From Flaviramulus sp. (GTDB taxonomy: Bacteria; Bacteroidota; Bacteroidia; Flavobacteriales; Flavobacteriaceae), in contig JALRJA010000442.1 in NCBI GenBank assembly GCA_023255235.1, forward strand, positions 1 through 13,806: a DNA stretch of 13,806 nt. Direction: 5' to 3'. Positions 7,569 through 13,806 of the stretch are shown one piece after another. The notes beneath the pieces are model-generated. The model made no database searches and had not been told where the DNA came from. It was given only the letters and a program-made list of their open reading frames with translations. Positions within the stretch are counted from its first letter, which is position 1. Every line of letters starts with the position of its first letter. Position numbers and translations under genes: made by a program.

Positions 7569-7605
7569 TGAAATATGCTTTATGTTACTAGTTTTTTTGT
7601 TGTGA

Positions 7606-9228
7606 TTACAAGTGTTCGTTTAAGTGGTGGTGTTCATCAATAAGTGGTCCTCCTTCAATAATTTGGTTTGATGCTTGGTTAGCAAATTTCTCAAAGTTTA
7701 AGTGAAATGAGTGTGCCAACTGGATGGCTTTACCTACATAAGCTCCTTTTTGTAACCAAGTATTCATAGGGTCTAAAATTTCGCTAGGTACACCAGGGCA
7801 ATATTTAGGCATAAATAATCCGAAAATAAAGTTTTGTTCATAGTCAACATTATCTAAATCGCCATTGAGAATAGCTGTAATCATAGCTCTAGTATAGTTT
7901 AATTTAATACGAGACCCAACACCATAAGGACCAGCACTCCAGCCTGTATTAATTAACCATACATTAACACCAGCTTCCTTCATTTTTTTACTTAGCATTT
8001 CTCCATACACAGTTGGGTGTAAAGGCATAAAAGGTTCGCCAAAACAAGCAGAAAAAGAGGGTACAGGTTCTGTGATGCCAGCTTCTGTTCCTGCAACCTT
8101 AGCAGTATAGCCAGAGATAAAATGATAGGCGGCTTGACCAGGTGTTAATTTTGAAACAGGTGGTAATACACCAAAGGCATCACAGGTTAAAAAGAAAATA
8201 TTTTTTGGGTTTTTAGCATATAGTGTTTCTTGAATATTATCTATGTGATAAATGGGGTAGCTTACCCGAGTGTTTTGGGTAATGCTGCTGTTTTCATAGT
8301 CTGGTTCGCCATTATCTTTGAATACAATATTTTCAAGCAAAGCACCAGGTTTTACAGCTCTAAAAATATCGGGTTCTTTCTCTTCGGTTAAATCAATTAC
8401 TTTTGCATAGCAACCTCCTTCAAAGTTAAAGATGGTATTATCTGCTGTCCACCCATGCTCATCATCTCCAATAAGTTTTCTGTCTGGGTCTGCAGATAAG
8501 GTTGTTTTTCCGGTTCCAGATAATCCAAAGAAAATAGCGGTATCTCCAAATTTACCCACATTTGCAGAACAGTGCATGGGTAACACATTATATTCAGTTG
8601 GTAAAATTAAATTTAAAGCAGAAAAAATACCTTTTTTCATTTCACCAGTATATGCTGAACCACCTACTAAAGCAATTTTTTGAGTAAAATTTAAAATTGA
8701 AAAATTACCTTGCCTTATACCATAGGCTTTTGGGTCTGGACAAACATATCCTGGAGCACATATAATTAACCAATCTTCTTTAAAATTTGCTAATTCTTTT
8801 TCACTAGGTCTTAAAAACATGTTGTACACAAACATATTTGACCAAGGATATTCTGTTATAGATCTAATATTGGTTCTAAACTCTGGTTCGGCACATACAT
8901 AACCATCTCTTGCATAAATTTCTTTACCTGAAAGGTAATTTGTTACTTCGGTTTTTAGTTTGTTAAAGTTTTCAGGAGATATTGCCTTGTTTGTTTTTCC
9001 CCACCAAACGTTGTCTTGGGTATATTTATCTTTAACTAAAAAACGATCCTGTGGCGAACGCCCAGTAAATTTACCAGTGTTAATTGCTAGAGTTCCGTTT
9101 GCTGTTTCTTTACCCAAACCTTTTTCTACTGTAATTTTTTGTAGTTCTTTTGGAGATAAATTCCAGCTTACTTTTGCATTTTTAATCCCGTATTGTTCTA
9201 AATCTAACTGTTTTTTTGATGTTTTCAT
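7606..9228 (-). CDS. pckA: ATP-dependent phosphoenolpyruvate carboxykinase
   Basis: This 540-residue cytoplasmic enzyme is full length for the ATP-type family. It converts oxaloacetate plus ATP to phosphoenolpyruvate, CO2 and ADP, the entry step of gluconeogenesis; in some anaerobes it runs in reverse to fix CO2. Signatures in order: TGRSP (55-59) with substrate-binding R57, YTGEMKKG (193-200) with Y193 and K199, MHCSANVG with H219, the kinase P-loop GLSGTGKT (235-242) with K241 and T242, and the metal-binding loop LIGDDEHGW (252-260) with D256. RVSYPI near 321 supplies the next conserved Arg. All residues matching the E. coli catalytic set are present. It follows the SLC13 permease by 38 bp with no hairpin between them. 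No TAnnTTTG promoter is visible in that gap, so transcription probably starts upstream of or within the permease gene. Confidence 0.97.
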   Translation of the reverse strand: MKTSKKQLDLEQYGIKNAKVSWNLSPKELQKITVEKGLGKETANGTLAINTGKFTGRSPQDRFLVKDKYTQDNVWWGKTNKAISPENFNKLKTEVTNYLSGKEIYARDGYVCAEPEFRTNIRSITEYPWSNMFVYNMFLRPSEKELANFKEDWLIICAPGYVCPDPKAYGIRQGNFSILNFTQKIALVGGSAYTGEMKKGIFSALNLILPTEYNVLPMHCSANVGKFGDTAIFFGLSGTGKTTLSADPDRKLIGDDEHGWTADNTIFNFEGGCYAKVIDLTEEKEPDIFRAVKPGALLENIVFKDNGEPDYENSSITQNTRVSYPIYHIDNIQETLYAKNPKNIFFLTCDAFGVLPPVSKLTPGQAAYHFISGYTAKVAGTEAGITEPVPSFSACFGEPFMPLHPTVYGEMLSKKMKEAGVNVWLINTGWSAGPYGVGSRIKLNYTRAMITAILNGDLDNVDYEQNFIFGLFMPKYCPGVPSEILDPMNTWLQKGAYVGKAIQLAHSFHLNFEKFANQASNQIIEGGPLIDEHHHLNEHL

Positions 9229-9266
9229 TTTAATTTAATTTAAAGGTTTTATTGTTTTTACATATT

Positions 9267-11108
9267 TTAAAAAGCCCATATAATAGGGACTAATAGTAGT
9301 GTTATGATGAAAAAGAGTAGGAGTAGAGGTACACCCACTTTTAAGTAGTTCATAAATTTGTATCCGCCGGCAGTCATTACCATAGCATTGGTTGTTGTAC
9401 CAATTGGAGTTAAAAAAGCTGTTGAAGCACTTATAGCAACAACTAGCATAAACGGTTTGGGAGACAGACCTAATGATGTTGCTGCTAAAATGGCTATTGG
9501 AGCCATTAAAACTGCTGTAGCTGAATTATTTATTACTTGACTAAATGTTGTAGTTAATAAAAAAATACCACCTAATAAGGCTATTGGATGAATAGTGCCT
9601 AAGTAGGTAACCAATCCGTTTGCTATTATTTGTGCAGTACCTGTTTTTTGTAACGCAATTCCCATAGGTATCATTGCTGCAATCATAACAACGCTTGTCC
9701 AGCTAATGCCTTTATAGGCTTTTGTAATAGGAACACATTTAGTTAATAACACTATTCCGGCTGCAATTAAAGCGGCTATAGAACCAGGTACTATATTAAA
9801 AACCATAAAAACTATCATAAGTAATAAGGCTCCAAGTGCTATAAATGATTTTGTATTTAGATTTTCTACATTTTTAGCCATTCCTTCTGGACTTCCTATT
9901 ATTACAAGATTTTCATGTTGTTTTTTTAAATCATCAATATGTTCCCATGTACCACGAATTAGAAAGGCATCACCAGCTTTTACAACAAGTTCTTTTTCTT
10001 GAATGGGTTTGTTATTTCTAGAGGCTGCTAAAAGTTGAATTCCAAATCGTTTAAAGTAGTCTCCTAGTTTATATTTTCTACCAACAAGAATAGAATTTGG
10101 ATTTACAATTACTTCTGTCATTCCAACTTCTTGGTTTATTAAATTGTGTTTTAATTCATCAGTAATTGGTTCTAGAGGTAGTAAACCTAACCTAAATGTA
10201 ATCATCAATTTATTAATAGCTTCTGTATCTCCTTTTACTGTTATAATGTCATGATAACGTAACTCTGTGTTAGGATTAGGAAATTCTTCAAAAGCATGAA
10301 TACCCTTTAATACATTTGGATGTCTTCTTTTTAATCTAATAATTGATGTGTTATAGTGTTTTTCAAATTGCCAAGCTTCAATTTTTGTGTTAATTAATGG
10401 TGATAAAGAACGAATACGCAATCTGTAATAATCATTATCAATTTTATAAGCCTCTATCCAATTATGTAGAGTAGATTCAATATTTACGGGTTTATTATTA
10501 GTTTTATTTTCTGGGAGTAATTTGTAACCTATATATCTAAAATATAGAAGAGCAATAATTAAAAGCGGTAAGCCAATTAATCCAAATTCAAAAAAAGAAA
10601 ATCCTTTAAAACCAGCATCTAATAACGAGTTGCTTGCAATAATATTAGGAGGTGTTCCTGTTAAAGTTAATAAACCACCTGTGTTAGAGCCAAAGGCAAC
10701 AGGCATTAGCATTTTGGAAGGCAAGGTACCAATACCCCAGGCAGATGAGATGGTAAGAGGCATTAATGTAGCTACGGTACCTGTATTACTCACAAACCCA
10801 GATAAAACTCCAGCTCCTAATGTTACAATTGCCAAGAGTTTTGGAACACTTTTACCTGCCCATTCAATAAATTTTTTTCCAATCATTGCTGTCCATCCTG
10901 TTTGTGCAATGCCTTCTCCTACAATAAAAAGTGCGGCTATCATTATAACAGTTGGATTACTAAATCCGCTAAGGGTTTCACTCAAATCTAAAATGCCTGT
11001 TACAAACAAACTAATCATAGAGATTAGTGCAATAACATCTGGTGGGAATTTACCCCAAATAAAAAGAGCAATTGTAAAAACTAAAATAAGAAGCATCATA
11101 TAAATCAT
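9267..11108 (-). CDS. SLC13/DASS-family permease with two TrkA-C-like domains
   Basis: This 613-residue inner-membrane transporter has two halves of membrane spans (about 1-195 and 420-612). They flank a cytoplasmic insert of about 200 residues that holds two TrkA-C/RCK-C-like regulatory domains (about 225-305 and 325-405). The first half carries the sodium/substrate motif SNT (107-109), then SNTGG (141-145) and GTPPN (151-155). The second half has the variant INNSAT (526-531) and TPIGTTTN (567-574). The family imports di- and tricarboxylates or sulfate with sodium. Members with TrkA-C inserts include both sulfate and carboxylate candidates, so the substrate cannot be read directly. Placement 38 bp upstream of pckA favours a C4-dicarboxylate that becomes oxaloacetate; this is inference. 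The start could be ATG 11108 or one of the two ATGs at codons 4 and 5. Confidence 0.88.
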   Translation of the reverse strand: MIYMMLLILVFTIALFIWGKFPPDVIALISMISLFVTGILDLSETLSGFSNPTVIMIAALFIVGEGIAQTGWTAMIGKKFIEWAGKSVPKLLAIVTLGAGVLSGFVSNTGTVATLMPLTISSAWGIGTLPSKMLMPVAFGSNTGGLLTLTGTPPNIIASNSLLDAGFKGFSFFEFGLIGLPLLIIALLYFRYIGYKLLPENKTNNKPVNIESTLHNWIEAYKIDNDYYRLRIRSLSPLINTKIEAWQFEKHYNTSIIRLKRRHPNVLKGIHAFEEFPNPNTELRYHDIITVKGDTEAINKLMITFRLGLLPLEPITDELKHNLINQEVGMTEVIVNPNSILVGRKYKLGDYFKRFGIQLLAASRNNKPIQEKELVVKAGDAFLIRGTWEHIDDLKKQHENLVIIGSPEGMAKNVENLNTKSFIALGALLLMIVFMVFNIVPGSIAALIAAGIVLLTKCVPITKAYKGISWTSVVMIAAMIPMGIALQKTGTAQIIANGLVTYLGTIHPIALLGGIFLLTTTFSQVINNSATAVLMAPIAILAATSLGLSPKPFMLVVAISASTAFLTPIGTTTNAMVMTAGGYKFMNYLKVGVPLLLLFFIITLLLVPIIWAF

Positions 11109-11121
11109 ATCTAAGTATTGT

Positions 11122-11142
11122 TTATTAGCTTTATATTTGCAC
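11122..11142 (+). promoter_or_regulatory. Promoter-like copy of the ccsBA promoter motif, plus strand
   Basis: TATATTTG at 11132-11139 matches the -7 consensus exactly. The surrounding 21 bases equal 3071-3091 at 20 of 21 positions (TTATTAGCT, A or T, TATATTTGCAC). It points right, away from the permease gene that starts at 11108. The next certain gene on this strand is bshB1, 260 bp away, so it would give a long leader or drive the small ORF at 11217. No TTG is present at normal -33 spacing (the nearest, 11118-11120, is only 11 bp away). Confidence 0.4.
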
Positions 11143-11216
11143 TAATTGTTAAATCAATTTGTTGTAAATCTGCTTTATTTTAATGGTAAAATTACATTGT
11201 ATAAAGCCTAATAATT

Positions 11217-11330
11217 ATGATTATTATCATACTTTGTTTGATGATAGTATTTTTTAATTATTATTATAGTTATAGAAAAATAAATGAATATTACAGATTA
11301 CTAATACGTTTTCGTAACAACAGATTTTAA
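11217..11330 (+). CDS. Possible 37-residue membrane microprotein
   Basis: An ATG-to-TAA frame encodes one hydrophobic segment (MIIIILCLMIVFF, residues 1-13) followed by a tyrosine- and arginine-rich tail (YYYSYRK, then LLIRFRNNRF). The shape, one span plus a basic cytoplasmic tail, is typical of bacterial membrane microproteins. It lies 78 bp downstream of the promoter-like motif at 11132-11139 and 72 bp upstream of bshB1. Against it: the region is extremely A/T-rich, where Ile/Phe/Tyr/Asn codons arise by chance, and no family is recognised. The spacer 11109-11402 holds nothing else that I can identify. Confidence 0.25.
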   Translation: MIIIILCLMIVFFNYYYSYRKINEYYRLLIRFRNNRF

Positions 11331-11402
11331 TATTTTGTTGTTTTTTATTAGATATCATGATTTTTAGAGAAAAAAGTATTTAAAAAAAATTAAAATAAAT
11401 TT

Positions 11403-12122
11403 ATGAAAGTAGATATTCTTGCTTTTGGAGCTCACCCAGACGATGTAGAATTAGGCTGTGCTGGCACTTTAGCAAAAGAAATTGCTAATGGTAAAAAAGT
11501 AGGCATTATAGATTTAACTAGAGGCGAATTAGGAACGCGCGGAACCATGGAAACTAGGCATTTTGAAGCTAAAGAAGCCGCCAAAATTTTAGGAGTTTCG
11601 GTTAGAGAAAATATGAAATTTGCCGATGGTTTTTTTGTTAATGATAAGCAACATCAACTAGAGATTATAAAAAAAATTAGAACCTATCAACCAGAAATTG
11701 TTATTTGTAATGCTTTTGATGACAGGCATATAGACCACGCAAAAGGTAGTAAACTAGTAAGTGATGCTTGTTTTTTAAGTGGGTTGTTGAAAATTACAAC
11801 ACATGATGATTCTGGAAATATTCAAAAACCTTGGAGACCAAAGCAAGTTTACCAATATATGCAATGGAAAAATATAGAACCTCATTTTGTGGTAGATATT
11901 TCTGATTTTATAGACACTAAAATGGCGTCTGTTTTAGCTTATAAAACCCAGTTTTATGACCAAAACAATAACGAACCTGAAACGCCTATTTCTAGTAAAA
12001 ATTTTTTAGAAAACATTAAATACAGAGCTAGTGATTTAGGGCGTTTAGCAGGCGTTGCTTATGCTGAAGGTTTTTATGTAGAGCGTTATGTGGCAGTTAA
12101 TAGCCTGTTTGATTTAAAGTAG
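11403..12122 (+). CDS. bshB1: Bacillithiol biosynthesis deacetylase BshB1
   Basis: This 239-residue cytoplasmic zinc enzyme is of the LmbE/PIG-L family. BshB1 removes acetate from GlcNAc-malate to give GlcN-malate, the second step of bacillithiol synthesis between BshA and BshC. The zinc site is visible as AHPDD (10-14) with H11 and D14, plus H112. D13 would be the general base and H109 (DRHIDH, 107-112) the second catalytic residue; this spacing equals that of the Bacillus enzymes. DLTRGELGTRGT (38-49), typical of BshB1, and the C-terminal GRLAGVAYAEGF region are present, which favours BshB1 over the mycothiol enzymes. ATG 11403 follows an A-rich leader without Shine-Dalgarno. No bshA or bshC is in the window, so the pathway genes are scattered, as is usual in Flavobacteriia. 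Confidence 0.92.
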   Translation: MKVDILAFGAHPDDVELGCAGTLAKEIANGKKVGIIDLTRGELGTRGTMETRHFEAKEAAKILGVSVRENMKFADGFFVNDKQHQLEIIKKIRTYQPEIVICNAFDDRHIDHAKGSKLVSDACFLSGLLKITTHDDSGNIQKPWRPKQVYQYMQWKNIEPHFVVDISDFIDTKMASVLAYKTQFYDQNNNEPETPISSKNFLENIKYRASDLGRLAGVAYAEGFYVERYVAVNSLFDLK

Positions 12123-12164
12123 GTGCTATATTTTGTAATCTGAAAATAAAATATTAGAAAAGTC

Positions 12165-12196
12165 TTTGTAGAAAAGATTGAAATGAATTAACTTTG
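12165..12196 (+). promoter_or_regulatory. Promoter of the tRNA-His gene
   Basis: TTTG (12165-12168) is followed after exactly 20 bp by TAACTTTG (12189-12196). Both match the Bacteroidota -33 and -7 consensus (TTG, TAnnTTTG) fully. The transcript would start near 12202, about 22 nt before the mature tRNA. It is the best promoter match in the window, fitting a strongly expressed stable RNA. Confidence 0.75.
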
Positions 12197-12224
12197 CCCT
12201 CGCAATTATTATTGCATACAACAT

Positions 12225-12299
12225 GGTGGTTGTAGCTCAGTTGGTTAGAGCATTGGTTTGTGGTACCAAGGGTCGTGGGTTCGAGCCCCATCTTCCACC
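12225..12299 (+). tRNA. tRNA-His (anticodon GTG)
   Basis: The 75 bases fold as a full cloverleaf. The encoded G-1 (12225) faces C73 (12299), the identity mark of tRNA-His. The D arm is GCTC/GAGC with loop AGTTGGTTA. The anticodon stem TTGGT/ACCAA carries anticodon GTG at 12260-12262. The variable loop is GGGTC, and the T arm GTGGG/CCCAT has loop TTCGAGC. The acceptor stem pairs G1-C72, U2-A71, G3-C70, G4-C69 and G7-C66, but positions 5-68 and 6-67 are U opposite U. The 3' CCA is not encoded and must be added enzymatically. The gene stands alone, with its own promoter upstream and a terminator 4 bp downstream. Confidence 0.96.
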
Positions 12300-12302
12300 C
12301 AA

Positions 12303-12349
12303 AATAATAAAAAAGCCTTTCAAATTTTTTGAAAGGCTTTTTTATTATT
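12303..12349. terminator. Bidirectional intrinsic terminator between tRNA-His and the M28 peptidase
   Basis: A perfect 22-bp inverted repeat, 12303-12324 against 12328-12349, has a 3-base TTT loop. The core is GCCTTTCAAA/TTTGAAAGGC, flanked by A-rich and T-rich arms, so each strand ends in a U-run. It starts 4 bp after the tRNA and lies 17 bp after the stop of the convergent peptidase gene at 12366, so it can serve both. Confidence 0.9.
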
Positions 12350-12365
12350 AAAATTATAAGAGTTG

Positions 12366-13382
12366 TTAATCTAGTTTAACGCGTTCTTCTCTATTGGCTA
12401 ATTCCCAAGCTGTATGAAAAATTAAGCGAGTTCGGGTTTCTAAAAATTCGTAGTTAATTTTTTCTACAGTATCAGTTGGTCTGTGATAATCTGCATGTGT
12501 TCCGTTAAAATAAAAAATAACAGGAACATTGTTTTTTGCAAAGTTGTAATGGTCTGATCTGTAATAAAAACGATTTGGATCATTTTCATCATTATAAGTA
12601 TAATCTAATTCTAAGTTAATGTATTTTTTATTAACTTCTTCTGAAACGTTATGCAACTCTTTACTCAACTTATCAGAACCTATTAAATATAGGTAATTAC
12701 CTTTGTTTTCATGTTTAGGATCTACTCTGCCTATCATGTCTATATTTAAGTTAGCAACCGTATTTGCTAAAGGAAAAACAGGGTCTTCATTGGTGTAATA
12801 ACGCGAGCCATATAACCCTATTTCTTCGGCTGTTACGTGCAGAAACAAGATGCTACGTTTGGGTGCATTTCCTTTTTTTTCAGCTATTTTAAAAGCTTCA
12901 GCTATTTCTAAAATAGCAACAGTTCCAGAGCCGTCATCATCTGCACCATTATTAATTTGTCCATTTTCTGAAACACCAATATGATCTAAATGTGCTGAAA
13001 TAACAATAATCTCGTCTGGCTTTTCAGATCCTTTAATGTAAGCCAAAACATTTTCAGAAGCTTTTATGTTTCCTTTAAAATAGGATGCTGGAATTTCTTG
13101 AAAATAATCACCTTCTGCTATTGGTGAAGGTATTTGTATAGATTCATAATGATTTTTTAGGTAATTAACTGCTTTTTTTTGTCCGGGTTCGCCGGTTTTT
13201 CTTCCTTCAAATTCATCTGAAGCATAGGTGTAAAGCTTCTCTTTAAGCTCTTTTGCTGTTATGGTTTTAGCGTAATATTCAGGGTTGTTACTGTTTTTAA
13301 GTTTTTTTTCATTTTGCCATGATTTACATGATAGTGTTAAAACGGCAAAACAAAATAGTGGTATTAATTTTGTTGGTTTCAT
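12366..13382 (-). CDS. M28-family zinc metallopeptidase lipoprotein
   Basis: This 338-residue protein has a lipoprotein signal (basic start, hydrophobic 6-18, lipobox LTLSC with C19). It should be anchored to a membrane facing the periplasm or cell surface. The catalytic domain (about 105-330) carries the complete co-catalytic dizinc site of family M28: H131 (SAHLDH), the Asp of GADDDGSG (D148 or D149), base E186 and ligand E187 (TAEEIGLYGS), D215 (NLNIDMIGR) and H300 (ADYHRPTDT). Family members are aminopeptidases or carboxypeptidases, and some are glutaminyl cyclases. The intact AEE and HRPTD motifs favour an aminopeptidase, but the preferred residue is not readable. It is transcribed toward the tRNA gene and ends at the shared terminator. 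The start at 13382 follows an A-rich leader; a 96-bp spacer with an inverted repeat separates it from the upstream gene. Confidence 0.93.
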   Translation of the reverse strand: MKPTKLIPLFCFAVLTLSCKSWQNEKKLKNSNNPEYYAKTITAKELKEKLYTYASDEFEGRKTGEPGQKKAVNYLKNHYESIQIPSPIAEGDYFQEIPASYFKGNIKASENVLAYIKGSEKPDEIIVISAHLDHIGVSENGQINNGADDDGSGTVAILEIAEAFKIAEKKGNAPKRSILFLHVTAEEIGLYGSRYYTNEDPVFPLANTVANLNIDMIGRVDPKHENKGNYLYLIGSDKLSKELHNVSEEVNKKYINLELDYTYNDENDPNRFYYRSDHYNFAKNNVPVIFYFNGTHADYHRPTDTVEKINYEFLETRTRLIFHTAWELANREERVKLD

Positions 13383-13406
13383 GGTTTTTTTTGATTTAAG
13401 AATATA

Positions 13407-13439
13407 TCTTGACTTTTATGTGCATTTAAAGAGTCAAGA
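13407..13439. repeat. Inverted repeat upstream of the M28 peptidase gene
   Basis: TCTTGACT (13407-13414) and AGTCAAGA (13432-13439) are perfect 8-bp complements. The inner TTTA/TAAA extends the stem to 12 bp around one bulged G (13431), with an 8-base loop. There is no U-run after it on the minus strand, so it is a poor terminator for the upstream gene. It sits 25 bp ahead of the peptidase ATG, where an operator or leader hairpin could lie. The function is unknown. Confidence 0.5.
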
Positions 13440-13478
13440 CTTTTGTTAATATGAAACCCTAAATATAAGAAAGAAAAG

Positions 13479-13806
13479 CTATTCTTCTAAAGAAATAGTT
13501 TCTAAATCGTCTTCAATTTCTATTTCTTCATCAATTTCCAAATCGTCTAATTCTAAATCGTCTAATTCTTCAATAGCTTCTTCTTCAAGTTTAGTTTCTG
13601 TTTCGTTTAAAACTTCTGTACTAGCTACTTTGGTTTCTGTAAAAAACGCTTTGTAAGCACTTATAACTAATGACATAGTAGCTAAAAAAAATATAAATGG
13701 AATGATTTTTTTAATTTCGCCCATTTTTTTTGATAAATAAAATACTATAATGCCCAATATAAGTGCTGTAACAGCAGGAAAAATTGCTAGGTTTGAAATG
13801 GGTAAT
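13479..13806 (-). CDS. Membrane protein with highly acidic C-terminal tail, 5' end missing
   Basis: The frame is open to the right window edge (about 109 codons before the TAG at 13479), so the true N-terminus is outside. A TTG at 13757 can pose as a start, but upstream in-frame codons encode LPISNLAIFPAVTALI, which continues into LGIIVFYLS to form one full membrane span. A short basic link (KKMGEIKK) leads to a second span (IIPFIFFLATMSLVISAY). The last 45 or so residues are soluble and overwhelmingly Glu/Asp in the pattern ELDDLELDDLEIDEEIEIEDD, with little positive charge. I do not recognise the family. It is the gene upstream of the peptidase on the same strand, 96 bp away, so co-transcription is possible but not shown. 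The acidic tail could bind a basic partner or cations; this is speculation. Confidence 0.75.
   Translation of the reverse strand, partial: LPISNLAIFPAVTALILGIIVFYLSKKMGEIKKIIPFIFFLATMSLVISAYKAFFTETKVASTEVLNETETKLEEEAIEELDDLELDDLEIDEEIEIEDDLETISLEE
13540..13569. repeat. 15-bp tandem duplication inside the acidic tail coding region
   Basis: AAATCGTCTAATTCT occurs twice head to tail (13540-13554, 13555-13569) without a mismatch. In the minus-strand frame each unit encodes one ELDDL block. The exact DNA identity, not only the protein repeat, points to recent duplication, possibly by slippage. Confidence 0.85.

Noticed and set aside
8397..9238. Frames of 63, 83 and 92 codons within pckA on both strands
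   Set aside because: They are fully inside the PckA coding region, which has every catalytic motif; they are frame shadows.
9358..11103. Plus-strand frames at 9358-9540 and 10630-11103 antisense to the permease
   Set aside because: They are mirror translations of the permease membrane spans, without motifs of their own.
13407..13439. The inverted repeat as an intrinsic terminator of the acidic-tail gene
   Set aside because: On the minus strand it is followed by a mixed A/T sequence rather than a run of T.
13479..13757. The acidic-tail protein taken as a complete 92-residue gene starting at TTG
   Set aside because: The frame is open upstream to the window edge and the extra codons complete a membrane span, so it is a truncated longer gene.
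1..13806. CRISPR array, insertion sequence, prophage, toxin-antitoxin or defence genes
   Set aside because: No regularly spaced repeats, no transposase or integrase motifs, and every long frame is explained by a housekeeping or conserved family.

Overview
The window looks like an ordinary stretch of chromosome from a low-GC member of the Flavobacteriia (Bacteroidota). Several signs point there: a fused CcsB-CcsA cytochrome c maturation protein, a bacillithiol deacetylase, a Kdo pathway phosphatase (so a Gram-negative envelope), lipoproteins, very A/T-rich spacers with A-rich rather than Shine-Dalgarno-like leaders, and promoters of the Bacteroidota type (TTG, then TAnnTTTG). A repeat at 6275-6440 resembles an element I remember from Flavobacteriaceae genomes. 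I see no transposase, integrase, phage gene, CRISPR array or defence cassette. I also find no convincing undescribed multi-gene system; the points of interest are smaller.

Layout. Positions 1-2647 (minus) hold a tight four-gene unit. In transcription order it is a Rossmann/DUF2520 protein, a KdsC-type HAD phosphatase, a Maf-type nucleotide pyrophosphatase, and a lipoprotein that runs off the left edge. Overlaps and gaps are -20, 2 and 18 bp, and a consensus-like promoter sits just upstream (2656-2684). Positions 2773-6249 (plus) hold a small three-span membrane protein and the 1044-residue CcsBA haem exporter/cytochrome c synthase, which has its own -7 element. Positions 6275-6440 hold a structured intergenic repeat between convergent genes.

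Positions 6495-11108 (minus) hold, in transcription order, an SLC13/DASS-family permease with two TrkA-C-like domains, ATP-dependent PEP carboxykinase, a small cupin and a HAD-IA phosphatase. The permease and PckA are 38 bp apart, which suggests a link between carboxylate uptake and gluconeogenesis, though the substrate is not proven. Positions 11109-11402 are an A/T-rich spacer with an apparently orphan promoter and a possible 37-residue membrane microprotein. Positions 11403-12122 (plus) encode BshB1 of bacillithiol synthesis. A tRNA-His with its own strong promoter follows at 12225-12299, then a long perfect hairpin that can terminate transcription on both strands. Positions 12366-13382 (minus) encode an M28 metallopeptidase lipoprotein. 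The right edge cuts a membrane protein with a very acidic C-terminal tail (13479-13806, minus).

Together the genes cover envelope biogenesis (Kdo, lipoproteins), nucleotide sanitation, respiration (cytochrome c maturation), central carbon metabolism, thiol redox chemistry, translation and extracytoplasmic proteolysis. That is a core-genome profile rather than an accessory island.
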